From Agapanthus africanus (lineage: Eukaryota > Streptophyta > Magnoliopsida > Asparagales > Amaryllidaceae): a DNA stretch of 64,000 bases. The translations under genes and the position numbers were made by a program. The stretch covers positions 318,356,361 to 318,420,360 of the forward strand of contig JASDDO010000006.1 in assembly GCA_030015575.1 (NCBI GenBank), given 5' to 3'. A model generated the notes under the pieces. The model saw only the letters and a program-made list of their open reading frames with translations. It made no database searches and was not told where the DNA came from. Below, in pieces: positions 12,048 to 24,199 of the stretch; position 1 is the stretch's first letter; each line of letters begins with the position of its first letter.

Positions 12048-13957
12048 ACATGTCATGGTGCACTAACCATGATTAATTAAAAATACGGATTTGGTCTAAT
12101 CGCGATTAGTAGTGCACTAATCAATTTTTATTCAAACCGCATATTATTAATTATAAAAATGCCAAATCCGATAAATATATTTTTAAATGAATAAATCATT
12201 TTAATATTCAATTATTTCACAAGTATTGGTATATATTTATACCATTTTATGAAAACCCCAAATTCGCAAATCGGTTAGTTTTCGCGAAATATATTATTTT
12301 AATATTAAATTTCAAAAATAATATTTTATATTTTCTGAAATGTTACAATCTTCCCCCTTAAATATATTGGTCCCCGAATTTAAATTTAAACCCCCAAATA
12401 CTAAAACATTTCAATAATCAGCTCAATCAACAGGGCTTATAGATCACGGAAGATACATAAATACTACAATGCATCGTGTGCGCCTGAAAACGAGTACGAA
12501 ACTCAAAATCGAACTCGGTCAAGCGTCACACAAATCATCGGATTTGCACGCAAATCATCGGAGTTACAATGAAGATACAGATCTCGAAATCTACTACTGA
12601 AATCCAATATGCACTAGTCAAATACTATAATATGTGTGTAGTACGCATCCTTGGAAAAATTTCCTAAAACAGAATAAAACACATGCAAAATCTTTTCTGA
12701 ATAGTCGAGTGATGCGTAACTCACGGCACAAGTGATGGACGCTCATTTATAAAGTAATAAATATATGTTCATATATGTCTTGCTCAAATATACGTTTCGC
12801 TCTTTTTGTAATATTCCAAAAGGTTTTCCTTTGTAAACGTTCGTGTCGCTCGCGGACACGTAGGAAATAGCGAGACTATAGCTCTTTTTTGAAAACCTCT
12901 TGGTTAATCTTTTATGCATGCAAAGTACTCAGGTACTGTTTTCAGATCAGTCCTGTTTGGCTAGTACATAATACAGTGCCCATCATGAAAACAAAGAGCT
13001 CAAGAGCAAAATTAGCCTCAAAAGGCGTGTCCAACATCACGTACGTCTGGTGCGCACGGAAATCAAATCCAATACAAGTGCTATGATATACACCAAAGCA
13101 AAACTAAATGCAACGGGCGTGCATGAAAGCATCTGTCCAGTGTAACGGGTGTGCACGACAACATTTAGTGTATTTATAGTGTACGAAAATCTCAATCCAG
13201 TGCAACTAACATGCATGAATGAAAATCCTAATCGAGTGCATCTGGTGTGCACAAAATCACATCTCATATCATGCGCCCAACAAGCGCGAGAATCCAAATC
13301 AAGTGTATCCGTCATGCACAAATGAAATCTAAATCAAGTGCATCCGACATGCACGAATAAAATCTAAGTCAAGTGCATCCGATGGCACAAAATCCAATAC
13401 CAAGTATCTAACATGCGCAAAAGTCCAACCCAAGCGCGTCAGGTCCGTATATATGCCCAGTGCGGTAAAGCGCACGAAAACGAACGTCAAGTGCAAACGC
13501 GCACAAAACATAAATCTGGTAAACCAAATGCTCAAAGACATAAATCGGGTGCAACCAATGTACGTAGTATAATCTAGTACAACTAATGTACGAAATACCC
13601 ATCCGGTGCAACAAATGCATGAAATGCAAATCTAATGCAACAAATGCACGAAATACGAATCTGGTGCAACAAATGCACAAAATACAAATCGGGTGCATCC
13701 AGTGCATGAAATACAAATCCGGTGCAACCAATGCACGAAACCTCATCAATAACTCAAATCCGTATAAAAGCAACACCGAGCGTACCGGGGTGTATGAAAT
13801 CATAAACGTGTGCAACTGCGTGCACAAAACACGTATCAATGCACTACAAGTATATATGAGCTATACCGAGTGCAAAAATTAAATCGAGTGCGTACCACAT
13901 GCACAAAATCAAATCAACCGTATGAAATCCACGAAATCATAAACACGTGCAGCCAAG
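12048..13957. repeat. 1.9-kb direct repeat, second copy of 4481-6387
   Basis: The copies are co-linear from ACATGTCATGGTGCACTAACC to ...CACGTGCAGCCAAG with scattered substitutions and small indels, for example 'GGACGCTCATTTATAAAGTA' against 'GGACGCTCATTTGTAAAGTA'. This is the best evidence that the surrounding 9.5 kb is one LTR element. Confidence 0.8.
13130..13952. repeat. Array of GTGCA...TGCAC dyads (right copy)
   Basis: Same degenerate 28-38-bp unit array as at 5540-6480. Long ORFs on both strands here (for example a 143-residue one on the minus strand) are repeat translations with no domain. Confidence 0.7.
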
Positions 13958-14986
13958 ACACAAAACCGATAGAAATTTTTTCTAACGGGAGTCGTGTTTT
14001 GAGCGTCGAGCGTAAGGGGAAAAGAGGGGTGAGGAGCGTCAGGACGCGTGAGTGGCGCGCGGGCGCTGAAAACACCAGTAGAGAAAGGGACTTAACCCCC
14101 TGTGCTGGGAGTTGAACTCCCGAGGTGCTTTGGAGTTGAACTCCTAAACAGGAATTAGGTATAAATTTGGAGTTAAACTCCTAAAAGATTTGGATTTGGA
14201 GTTAATCTCCTAGGTAATAAATTGGATGTGGATTTGGAGTTAAACTCCTAAAAAAGGTCTCTATGTGGAGTTAAACTCTTTTGAGAATTTGGATCTTGGA
14301 GTTGAACTTATCGAAAATCTTCGGAGTTGATCAAAAGGGACTTCATTTCTTCTCTCTGAAGCCTCAGATCCTTCCGGAATGGGATTTTCGGAGGTGGGTC
14401 TTCTTCCTCATCCTCTCCTTTTACTGGATCTAGGAGTAAAAGGATGTAAGATCAAAAATCTTCCTTTTTAGGGATTTGATGGTTGATCTGAACTCCCCTT
14501 CGAAGGTTTTATGGTGAAAAACTATTTCTTTTTTTAAAAAGAAGAGTTAAACTCTTGATTTAATTGGAATGGAAAAGGAAAGGAAAGGGAGAACTTGAGA
14601 GAAAGGAGATGGAGGCACAAATCTTAGAATTTTTTGAGAGAATGAAAAGTTGATTTTTTCATCATGTTTGCCTTTATAGGCTACACACTTTACATATAGC
14701 CCCTTGAGCTTTTCCAAATGGCACTTGTGCCACCCCATGTCTTATGTGTTTATCTCTTTTTGCACATAAGCCATGGAGTTTATAAAATTTTGGCTTTTTG
14801 CTCATTTTACATACATTTGTTTCTATAAAAAAAAGGAATTTCATTAAACTAATTTATGGCTTCATTCTTTTTGTCACGGGGCCGGTCCTTTCCATGCTCG
14901 GTCTTGGTCTGGGCTTGGGCCCGCTTGGCTTGGGTCTGACTTTGATTTTGACTTGGTCAACCGTGGTGTAATTTTTGACCCCAACA
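13958..14986 (-). repeat. Tat-type LTR fragment next to the THO6-like gene
   Basis: The right end, GACTTGGTCAACCGTGGTGTAATTTTTGACCCCAACA (described in two parts: 14951-14968 and 14969-14986), matches the terminus of the Tat-1 LTRs at 30362 and 54282. From 14105 there are GGAGTTNAACTCC-type units, and near 14675 a degraded minus-strand TATA (GCCTTTATAGGC). The left LTR end is missing: 13958-14100 does not resemble Tat-1. It is a truncated or solo LTR whose 3' neighbour is host intron sequence. Confidence 0.7.
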
Positions 14987-15204
14987 ATGGAAAAGGAGCA
15001 AAGAAATATAAACAGTACAGTGCACATACAACTCAATTGTGCTACACTAGTAGCATACTCGTTCACCATTCTATCATATAATAGCAAAAGTGAACAATAA
15101 TTGCAGAAGAACCAAAAAAAATTCTCATTATAGTGTTAGCACATATCTAATTAAATCTGTATGTAACATAATGCATTTTATTACTCGTGATATGTAGACT
15201 GTAG

Positions 15205-18200
15205 AAGTGGAACATGTACCCGAGTTATATATCCAGAAAAGGGGTACAAATTGAAGGAGGCTTCGTGGGTCAGTTGTGTAGCCATTGATACAAGTGAAAG
15301 TTGGCTGGTAAATTGCTTATCATTCTCTATAACTTGTTTCATAAGCACATACTTACGGTACATAAGTAAAATTGGTCCTCTTGGTCCCACATCATCAGAC
15401 ATTATAAACTAAATACGATATCAAATGAGATGGCTGAGATTGTCATGATACAGCGTGGAATATATAACTATTCACATCTGTGTGGATATCACTCAATTAC
15501 AAACAAGTAACCATCCAGGCCAGGCAACTACATAACTAAATAAATTCTTCTACATCTAGTGTAACACTTCCCTCAAGATCGAGAAAATGTGTCATGTGCT
15601 CTTGAACTTTTTTTCTGAGGCTATCCCCTTTGGGAATCAAACCGGTAACCTCTCACCTTAGAGAGTGAAGTTCTACCGCAGGTGCTTGCTCCTTTCATAT
15701 GTACTCTGCACTTGCTACATGACATGGAGAAATTAGCCTTGGTAAGGAAGTCACTAACTGATCACTTGTTCTCACATACTGTGTATAAATATCAACACAC
15801 TCAATCTTATCATGAGACTATCATCTTCAGTGTGCTTTGTTAGCTCATGGAAGAGTACTTGGATAACCGATTTATCATTCTTAAGATAATATATATAGGC
15901 AATTTGAAAACCTATGTTGATCTTGGAGGCAGAGGAAGGTGCTAAATAATTGGATATCTTTCATTCCCTTCTGTATTTATGTTCGGTTTGACGGTTTCTT
16001 TTTTCTAACTTCAGTTTAACATCATTTTCATTTGATTCCTCTTCAAGGAATCGCTTTTGAACACATTTAATCTTCCGTGTATGAATTTCTCTCTTGGGAT
16101 ATGTGCACCATATAGGGTGTTAGGATGCACATTCTAATCAATTTACATTTTAATATTGAGAATGCATGCTTTTATCATTTGCATGTTCAAGGATAGGCAT
16201 GCATATGAGTATGTGCTTATAACAGTTTGTTTCTTGCCAGGTTTGCGGTACTGGTAGGGGTTTATCAGCTTGGAGTCTTCTTTCATTCGAGTGCATCTTT
16301 AGCAAAGATAGCCGTGCTCCTACACAAGATATAATATTTGATGACAACCAAGTAAGCTCTTCGTATATGTTATAAATCATAATGTGAGTATCTTGTAAAT
16401 TCAAGTCCTGTATGCCATATTCACTTGTTTGCCGTATCAAGTTGTCAATGGAACCTGCACCCTTCGCATGCATGCACACCACACCCCAATCTATTTATTT
16501 CTCCTCCATTCTTAGTGTTTCTCTTGTTTGCATATCCCTTGTATTCTTCTTTAATTCATCTGTGCTCTGTTGGATCTATAGTTTGTACACTATGCTCTTC
16601 TTTAATGATGGACAGGCTCCTTGTTACATTACTGAGGTTTTTTCATTAAGACATTTGTGATTTTAGCTTATTACAGCATTCCTATTTCTCATCTTGAGCA
16701 TGAAGTCATTGTTTTACTGAACATCTCAGGATTTTCTAGCACAGAATATTACCTAGAGGAGAATACTATACTCATTATAATTCTTATGCATGTTAAAGGA
16801 AATTCAATCAAGATGCAGAAAGGGGGTGTAACTGATGACAGATTTCCAATAGGCATATCACTGTGCCTAAAACTGTGTATAATGAGGCATCATGGTGGAA
16901 GCTTATAATCAGAGCTGCATGCTATACTATATTTTCGAGGGAAAAGTGTAGATTCATACTCTTCATAGTTTTTCTTCCCTCCAAATTATATTAGATTAAT
17001 AATTGTGAAAGTGTATCTGAGACATGATGTTTTAACCGGACATATTGCGTGATGAATAGGTCTAAAACTAAATAAAACTAAATATTGTATAGGGAAATTG
17101 ACATGGGTCCATATCATTTGTTTAGTAGCTTGCATGCTACTTTTATATTATGTGGAAATATCTAGCATGCTACTTTTATATTATTTGTTGCTCAAAATTA
17201 TCAAAATTCAGATCTTTTGTGTAAGATTGCATATTGTTGTGCTTGACTGGGATCTCTTATTTAGAGTCCTATGCATCATAGATTGCTTGCAATTATCATT
17301 TCTGCAGTAACATACATATAGCCCTATCATTCCATCTTGCTGCATAAAGGAATGCTACTAGATACACGTTTAAACGGCACGCAATCTTGTTTTTTGGTTA
17401 CCTAAATGAGTCCAAAGTGTGGGACTGTTCAGATGGTGCCTTTAAGGTTTCTTTAGGCATTCTAAGATTTGGATATAGACTTTTTTCTGGACAGAAAAGT
17501 CTGATATTCATATTAGGTAGAAATGGATATAGATACAATAATTCGGATGGTAGAAATGGATGCAGAATTGCAGATACAACAATTCGGATAAATATCATTG
17601 ATCGTTTTTGGCACAAATGGATAAGGTTGCACACCTATTTTAACTATGGCCTTAGGCGGCACAGCTGATGTACACGATAATCAGGAATTTAAGAAAGAAC
17701 TGCTCAAAGGTTGAACATATCTTCTCCAATCGCTATTGTACCATTTGGGTTCCTTGATCCTATGTCGGTATTGGTTCTTATGCAGTATGGTCATAATATT
17801 AGATTAATAGGTTTCTAATGGGAACGTGTTAAATATAATTATAAGTATGTGTTCTCATGTATACTTGGATATTCAAATCTAAATCACACCTTCCATTTTG
17901 CAACTGAATTCTGTATCCTGATTTAGTAGACTTACCATTTGAATGTCCAATTTTGATTTTCGTTCTTGTGCATAGATATGATGCAGCATTTTTTTTTGTC
18001 ACAATCAATATTTTTCTGATGTAAAGTTCACATTAGGGTATGTTCTGTAGTTTCTATTTTTTATTTTGTTATATGCTTTTTCGCCTTCTGAAATTTAACT
18101 TTTCTTTTTTCAGATTCTAACAGCTGGCTCCGAGCCTCTGTTGACAAGATATAGCATTAATGGGGCTGTTCTTTCACAAATCCAATGTGCTCCTCAGTCA

Positions 18201-19045
18201 GTATTTTCTGTCTGCCTTTGTCCCTCAGGGGTATGCGTGTATTCTTTTCCCTTTTAAAGTTTAAAGACAATAAACCTTACAATTTGCTACAGTCGAACTT
18301 TTGCTGGAATTAATAAGAAATACCCTAATACATCCTGATAATTCGTTGTAGCATATTTCTTTAGAATATCTTAATTTCATTCTGAAGAAACAGATCAAAT
18401 ATTCTCAAAGGAATTGGAATCTCATGCAAGTTCTGCTAGGTTACTTATCCTCCCCCCCCCCCCCCCCACCGACTGCAGCACGGTGCTACTAAATTGAAAG
18501 AGCCTCTTTGTTAGAAGATTTGAAATACTTAACTTGGTATGAAAAGAAGCATTAGTTTTTGGATGGTCCACTAAATGAGGCAGCCTGGTTAATGTGGCTT
18601 GGGTATTTTGTATACGAGGAATAGCACAGTTCAGACTCTTTTTCTACATTTGGATAAAAAAAATTGTTCTCCACTCTTTTTGTCCATTTGGCAGTGAGGC
18701 TTCCTTGTAGCAGTGATGCATCAAAGAATGCATCGTCTATGAGCTGAGCCTTTCATTTCTCAATCATTTTGACTCCTAAAACTCAGTGTTGCAGCTGGCT
18801 CAAATGCAATCTCAGCTATTTACTGCCGTGTCTTTTTTCCTTTTTAGTTTCGTTTTCTTTTAGCAGTGAGGCTTCCTTTTAGCTTAGAGACGACCGTTAC
18901 ATTTACTTGGTAATTATTTCTTTGCAGTAATTCACTCAAAGCACTTCATTTTCATCTTTTATAGGTTATAGCTGTTGGCGGTTATGGAGGCTTGGTAGAT
19001 GTCATATCACCATTTGGTAGCCATTTGTGCACATTCTATTGCTGA
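15205..19045 (+). CDS. THO complex subunit 6 / DWA1-like WD40 protein, last four exons
   Basis: Four exons with GT-AG borders join without a frame break: 15205-15307, 16241-16351, 18114-18230 and 18965-19045 (TGA at 19043-19045). They encode about 136 residues. After the first partial codon, all junctions I can check are phase 0. Landmarks are SGTCTRVI, WVSCVAID, SESWL|VCGTGRGLSAWSL, FDDNQ|ILTAGSEPLLTRY, QCAPQSVFSV, then VIAVGGYGGLVDVI and FGSHLCTF at the C-terminus. This is WD40-blade texture, and I recognise the order as the C-terminal part of plant THO6 (DWA1), a subunit of the THO/TREX mRNA-export complex also described as a CUL4-DDB1 substrate receptor in ABA signalling. A full-length protein would be roughly 350-370 residues, so the N-terminal 60% is absent. 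No upstream exon is visible between 1 and 15204. Either the preceding intron extends through the transposons beyond the window, or this is a 5'-truncated copy. The sequence itself shows no stop or frameshift. Confidence 0.8.
15608..15692 (-). repeat. tRNA-derived SINE-like fragment in a THO6 intron
   Basis: On the minus strand it reads GCGGTAGAACTTCACTCTC, then AAGGTGAGAGGTTACC, then GGTTTGATTCCC, then a short G-rich stretch and an A-rich tail. GGTTTGATTCC is one base from the pol III B box GGTTCGANTCC, with a tRNA-like spacing to a GGTAGAAC A-box-like stretch. It is short and degraded. Confidence 0.4.
18452..18467 (+). repeat. C16 homopolymer in the THO6 intron
   Basis: Uninterrupted run of about 16 C between TCCT and ACCGAC. 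It is a likely length polymorphism or assembly-sensitive spot and has no other meaning I can support. Confidence 0.9.
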
Positions 19046-20520
19046 GGTATTAACGACAATTCAAGAACAGGAATCCAATGCAAGGTTATTGCAGATCAGA
19101 GATCCGTATGCTATCCTGTAAATGACTGCCTTTACAATATTTATTTTTATTGGTTTCCCCCTTCATATTTACAGTACTTCCTGGTGATATATCAATTATC
19201 AACAACAATATCTTCTCTCTTTTTTCCCTTTCATCCGTTAAGGGCTACTTGGTGTGTACCTATCAATATGGCAACTAAAATTGGTATTCTTATTGTTTTC
19301 TTTGTTTTTCCCATGTAGTCTCGATTCTTCGTTTTTCCCATATAGCCTCGATCCATATTTTACGATAAATGGACATTTTGGATTGCTTGCAGGGTTGGGC
19401 TTTGCAATGCAGAATCTTTAGCAGAGGTCGTCTTTCCAACAAGTGAAATCGGATTTGTGTTTAGGCATGGTTTCTTATGATTTGAATAGTATAGGTTTAA
19501 TCATGGCCATCAGATGAGTATTGTTTTTGGGGTCTTATTATTGTTTCATCTGTGATTTGCTTGAATGCCCTTTAGCTTGTTAGGACATTCTTTTTGAAGG
19601 GGTGAGGCCAAAAAGCTAAAATATTTGTCGGGACAGTTTGTTGTTATCTAGTGAAATGATTCATGAGACGAGGGTCATGATTAATAGGTCAATTTCTGGT
19701 GTGATTTTTGTATCATATAAAGGTCCTGGTGATGACAATCTCTCCATCACAACTGGTTTGTTGTCCCTAAAAATTTGGTTGATAAGGCGGCTCGTGTTTT
19801 ATTTTTCCTTGTATTAGGTAATGCCGATGTTTTTATTTTGTTTTATTGTTTTATTTTATTGCGACGCTTTTTGATGATTCCTGATTCATAATATTATATA
19901 GTTATTTCGCTTTACTTCATTGGTATATTGGTGTGATCTTTCTGCAAATGAGCTCATGCACATTATGCTTCACTCAATGCCATTGCTCGTTTATTTCTAT
20001 GTTTTAATGGTGTGATTGGCCCCAGATTAAGTGGGTAACATTGTCGTGCTGACCTTAACAATCTTTGTTGTGGTCATGTCAGCTATTTTAACTCAAAAAG
20101 GCTGGACTTTCTACATTTATATGCAGAGAGTTGAAACGATATTATCCCGATACCTACTGACCGACCGACCAACATAACTGATTCAACATATGGCACTTAA
20201 AAAGCTCATATGAATGCAAACGGTAAAAAAGTTCTCTTAATTGATGTGAACCCTTTCTTTGCAGATAGGGCAAAGAAACGTCACGGAAAGAAAGGCGTCG
20301 AGGAAATGACTTTGTTGGAGAGATAGAATGGAGTTCTTCCCGATAGTTGCATTGTGTTTTTTGGAATTAGGGGAAGCAAAGCAGTTTATCTCAATTCTGG
20401 TTCCCCTCTTTGTTTCGCCCTAGCTCACGGACGCCAACTGCACTACTTTCCTGCTTCTGTTTTAGAAAGAGTGGAATTCTGTTCTACCCGAACCAAGCTA
20501 TATAAAGCTATACGAGGAGA
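19046..20520 (+). other. 3' untranslated and downstream region of the THO6-like gene
   Basis: This T-rich sequence follows the stop codon. It includes CAG|GG acceptor-like sites (for example 19390 and 20264), which could belong to 3'-UTR introns. A short open stretch at about 20267-20329 (lysine and arginine rich) has no recognisable homology. I see no second gene. Confidence 0.5.
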
Positions 20521-22790
20521 ATATTTCTTAAAATATTCTTTTTATATAGCTTGCATTTTAGTGAGAAAATTGTTATGTAGCCTTTGTTTAATTCTCTTAT
20601 TACATTTGGGTGTCGGAAAAAAATTTATTGGCTCATCATTTAATATTTTCATGTACTATATAATGCAAAATATTCTAAAAGTGAATAAAATAGAAAAAGA
20701 TATAAGATTTATGAAAATTTTACAATTTTTATTTGTTACATCAAGCAAAATGAGGAAAAACCAAAGAAAATAGTAAATTTTGTGATTTTTGAAAATATTG
20801 CAATTTTCATACTTTACGAGCAAAATAAAAAAAATGAAGATAACAAAAAAAATTGAGATTTTTGAAAATTTCACGATTTTCGTATTCTGTAGTATATAAA
20901 AAATCGTAAAACTGAAGAAAACAAATAAATTTTGAGATATTTTAAAATGTAGTGATTATCTATATAAGAGCTAAAATATTGCAAAACGGAAAAAACAAAA
21001 AAAATTGATTTTTCAAAAATTCCTGTGCGTGCATTCAAATATTAAAATTTTGGGATTTTTGAAGATATTATAATTTTTATGTGCTATAGCACACAAAATA
21101 TTAAAATCCGAAGAGCACATAAAAATTTGAGAATTTTGTAAATTTCGTGATTTGTATGTGAGCAAGCAAAATATTGAGAAACGGAAGTAAAGAAGAAGAA
21201 AAGCTTGACATTTTTTGAAATAACGCAATTTCGTGGGGCAGCATGCAAAATATTGTAAATTTAAAGTATACAAAGAATTTCAAGGGTTTTGTAAATTTCG
21301 TAATTGTCATTTGCTGTACATGATGCAAAATATTAAAAAACTAAAGAAAATAGGAAATATTAAGATTTTGGAAATTTCGTAATTTTTGTGTGCTATTATG
21401 CATAACATTTAAAAATATTGAGATTTTTGAAAATTTCGCGATTTTCGTCTGCTTTTATATTGCAAACAAAAAATATTGAGAAATCGAAAAAACAAAAAAT
21501 ATTTTATTTTTGAAAATTTCAAAATTTTCTTGTACACAACAAGAACAATATTGGAAAACCAAAGAAAACGGAAATTTTGAGCTTCACAAATAAAATATAT
21601 GATGGATTTATTTTACTTGCCAAAAAAAATTGAGAATATATTTTACTTATGAAGTTTATAGATATGAGATATTACAATTTACAAGTCGATAAAATTTTAA
21701 ATTAATATTTTTTCTTGGTTTTGGATTTCGTAACCGTGTATTGCACAGGAGGTCTTGCCAGTATATCATATATATAAGCAATATGTGATAATATTCCTTC
21801 GAATAGCCTTTTATCCAGCTTAGACTTTAGTGGAAAAATTATTATCTAATCCCTATTTAATTATCTTACGACATTTGAGTCATAAATTTTTTCTTATTGG
21901 CTTTCTACTCTATATTAATCACTTTTGTCCTATACAGCTAGACTTGTATAGTTGTATGGTGGAAAAATTCTGCTATCTTATTTAAAATCTCATGCTGTTT
22001 TTTCTCTAACTATTGATGCTTCACCGGCAAAATATTAAGAAATTTCATGATTTTTGTGTGCTATATGATGCAAAGTATTGAAAAATCGAAAAAAGGAAAT
22101 TTTTTAGAGTTAAAAATTTCATGATTTTTGTTTGACATTGAAAAATATAGAAAAACAAAAAAAAAGAGAGAATTTTGACAATTTTGAAAAATTCGCTATT
22201 TTCATGTGTTATAGCATATAAATTATTAAAATTTTGATGAAAATAGAAAATTTGAGATTATTGAAAATCCCGCGATTTTCGTATGCTATCGCATGCATTA
22301 TATTGAAACAAAGTAAATTTTAAGATTTCAAATGTTTTGCTATTTTCTTATGCTATAGAATATAAAATATAGAAAACAGAAGAAAACATAAAATAAGACT
22401 TTCGAAAATTTCACAATTTTCGTATACTATAACAAAAAAAATATTGAAAAACTGAAGAAAATAATCTTTTTTATGATTTATAAAGATTTGCAATTTTTGT
22501 ATATGCTATAACAAGCAAAATATTAAAATCGAAAGAAAATTTAAATTTTGAGATTTTTTAAAATTTCATGAATTTTGGCGTAAAATATTGGAAATTTAAA
22601 GAAAACAATTTTTTTTAGAGTTTTTAAAATTTCGTGGTTTTCATGTGTTGTCAAAGGCTCCTAATAATTTGGAGTGACAGTTACTCGGATTAGACTTTTT
22701 TGTTCTGTTAGGTTCTTAGTAGAAATCGACGATCTATTCCCTTTTTAGCTTTACATAGTTTTTTGTCTACTTAATCCCGAAAATTCTCTA
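20520..22790. repeat. AT-rich, highly diverged tandem repeat block
   Basis: Many degenerate copies of a roughly 75-95-bp unit of the type GAAAATTTCGTGATTTTCGT, GTGCTATAGCA, CAAAATATTGAAAA, then purines with AAAACA. A longer header (ATAGC..TTTTAGTG..AAAATTRTTATSTA..ATTTAATTCTCTTA) occurs at 20525 and again at about 21805, so there is a higher-order unit of about 1.3 kb. CGTGTATTGCACAGG at 21735 may be a boundary of an unknown element. Minus-strand ORFs here are low complexity. Confidence 0.6.
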
Positions 22791-22823
22791 AAAGTATGAC
22801 AAAGTAAAATATAGAACTGAGAA

Positions 22824-24159
22824 TGTTAGGAATATGTATGCCATAGAGGTCATTATTGTATGATATAGTGGATGCTTAGACATATATATATAGAGGACTT
22901 TCTTGCTCGATGTGATATTATGCTATATAGTTGGCTTTTATCTTAACATGTACACTTGTATTATTATACTTCTCTCTAATACATGTTGATAAAAACCTTA
23001 GGATGTTTGCTTGACTACCAGGACTATGATGCAGATCATACTACCGAGACTTGTGTAGTCTACAAGTACACCCTTTAACAGTTCCTACTCGAGAGAGTAT
23101 CGAGACAGGGCATCGATATTCCAGAGTTGACTAGTGTGTACGTTTCTTGACCCTGTATAGGACGATGGTTGATCCCATAACCATTGGTGTCTGGCATCAA
23201 AGATTGTACACAGGTGCTCATTAGAGAATGGGTACACTGAACAGGACTCGCTGAGAACTCCTAAATGGTACTATACCTATCGTTAGATAGCAGTTCTCTG
23301 GTGACGCTGGTACATGTTAGTCTGTAGACCCGAGATCGTCATAGAGTCTTGTGTGGTTCCCACTGTGCTTTGATTTCCTCCCTACTACGGCTCAAAGGAG
23401 TCATGCAAACAGGTGGATTTTGGGTACAGTCCCTAGTCACATGGAGGTAATGAGCGATAAGAGCGGTTTCGTCTCTCCCGGTATAGGGAGTTGATGTTGC
23501 GCTATGCTTGATTAGGTATAACAGGAAGTCCTGACCAGGGCTGTAGATGAGATTTACCGGTAAGAGTTATCGGTAGTTTCTCATACCGTTATAGACCACA
23601 CATCGGCATGACTTATCAAGTTATTGGGGTATGACGATTCCACCCCCAAACTTGATATGCGACATATCAGACGAAAAGATCGGAGTGTACGGTAAGTGTT
23701 ATTTATAGGCTTCATAGGAGTTTGGACAAGCTTGCTTGTTGATATTCTATCCGCGTAATATCTGGATACCCGTTACGTCCAGCTAGTACCGCTGACGGCT
23801 TGTGGGTAACTGATGTGATCATTACCTACTGCTGGCGTATTGACGAATGTTTAGGTCCCACACAGAAGTTTTCTAGTTCAAGCGAAACGAAGTAGGGTAC
23901 ATATGCTGATATGTGCGGGAGCCTGATTAAATACGAGTATGTGATACCGTATTCTAATCTGGCGGTTATTTGATATCAGTTAGATTATATGTGATATAAC
24001 CGGATTATTGAATCAAGTGTTGATTTGATAATGTGATACACAGATAAATGATATTAGTCGGTTATATGTGATATAACCGGATTATTAAATCAAGTGTTGA
24101 TTTAATAATATAATATATATTTATATTTGATATAATTATATATTAACTAATATTATTGC

Positions 24160-24199
<40 letters not shown>

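Larger units (their letters stand above)
8376..13957 (-). repeat. Right (5') LTR of the gypsy-like element, very long
   Basis: The plus-strand reading opens TGTCACGACACG at 8376. Its far half (12048-13957) is the direct repeat of 4481-6387, so the LTR would be about 5.6 kb, and it is truncated at 13957 by a Tat LTR fragment. It may contain unrecognised nested insertions. Non-coding landmarks are the CCCGGGGTACC..ACCGGGTCCACC block at 9570-9605, the GCGGGGTGCTA block at 10823, a CT-rich tract at 11870-11950 and CTCCCCCT-like pyrimidines near 12350. No gene is seen. Confidence 0.45.

Noticed and set aside
13408..13839. 143-codon minus-strand ORF
   Set aside because: It runs through the GTGCA/TGCAC array; similar ORFs appear on both strands and at 5839-6129.
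20267..20329. Short basic open stretch after a CAG acceptor-like site
   Set aside because: It might be a 3'-UTR exon, but there is no match to a known protein and no partner exon.
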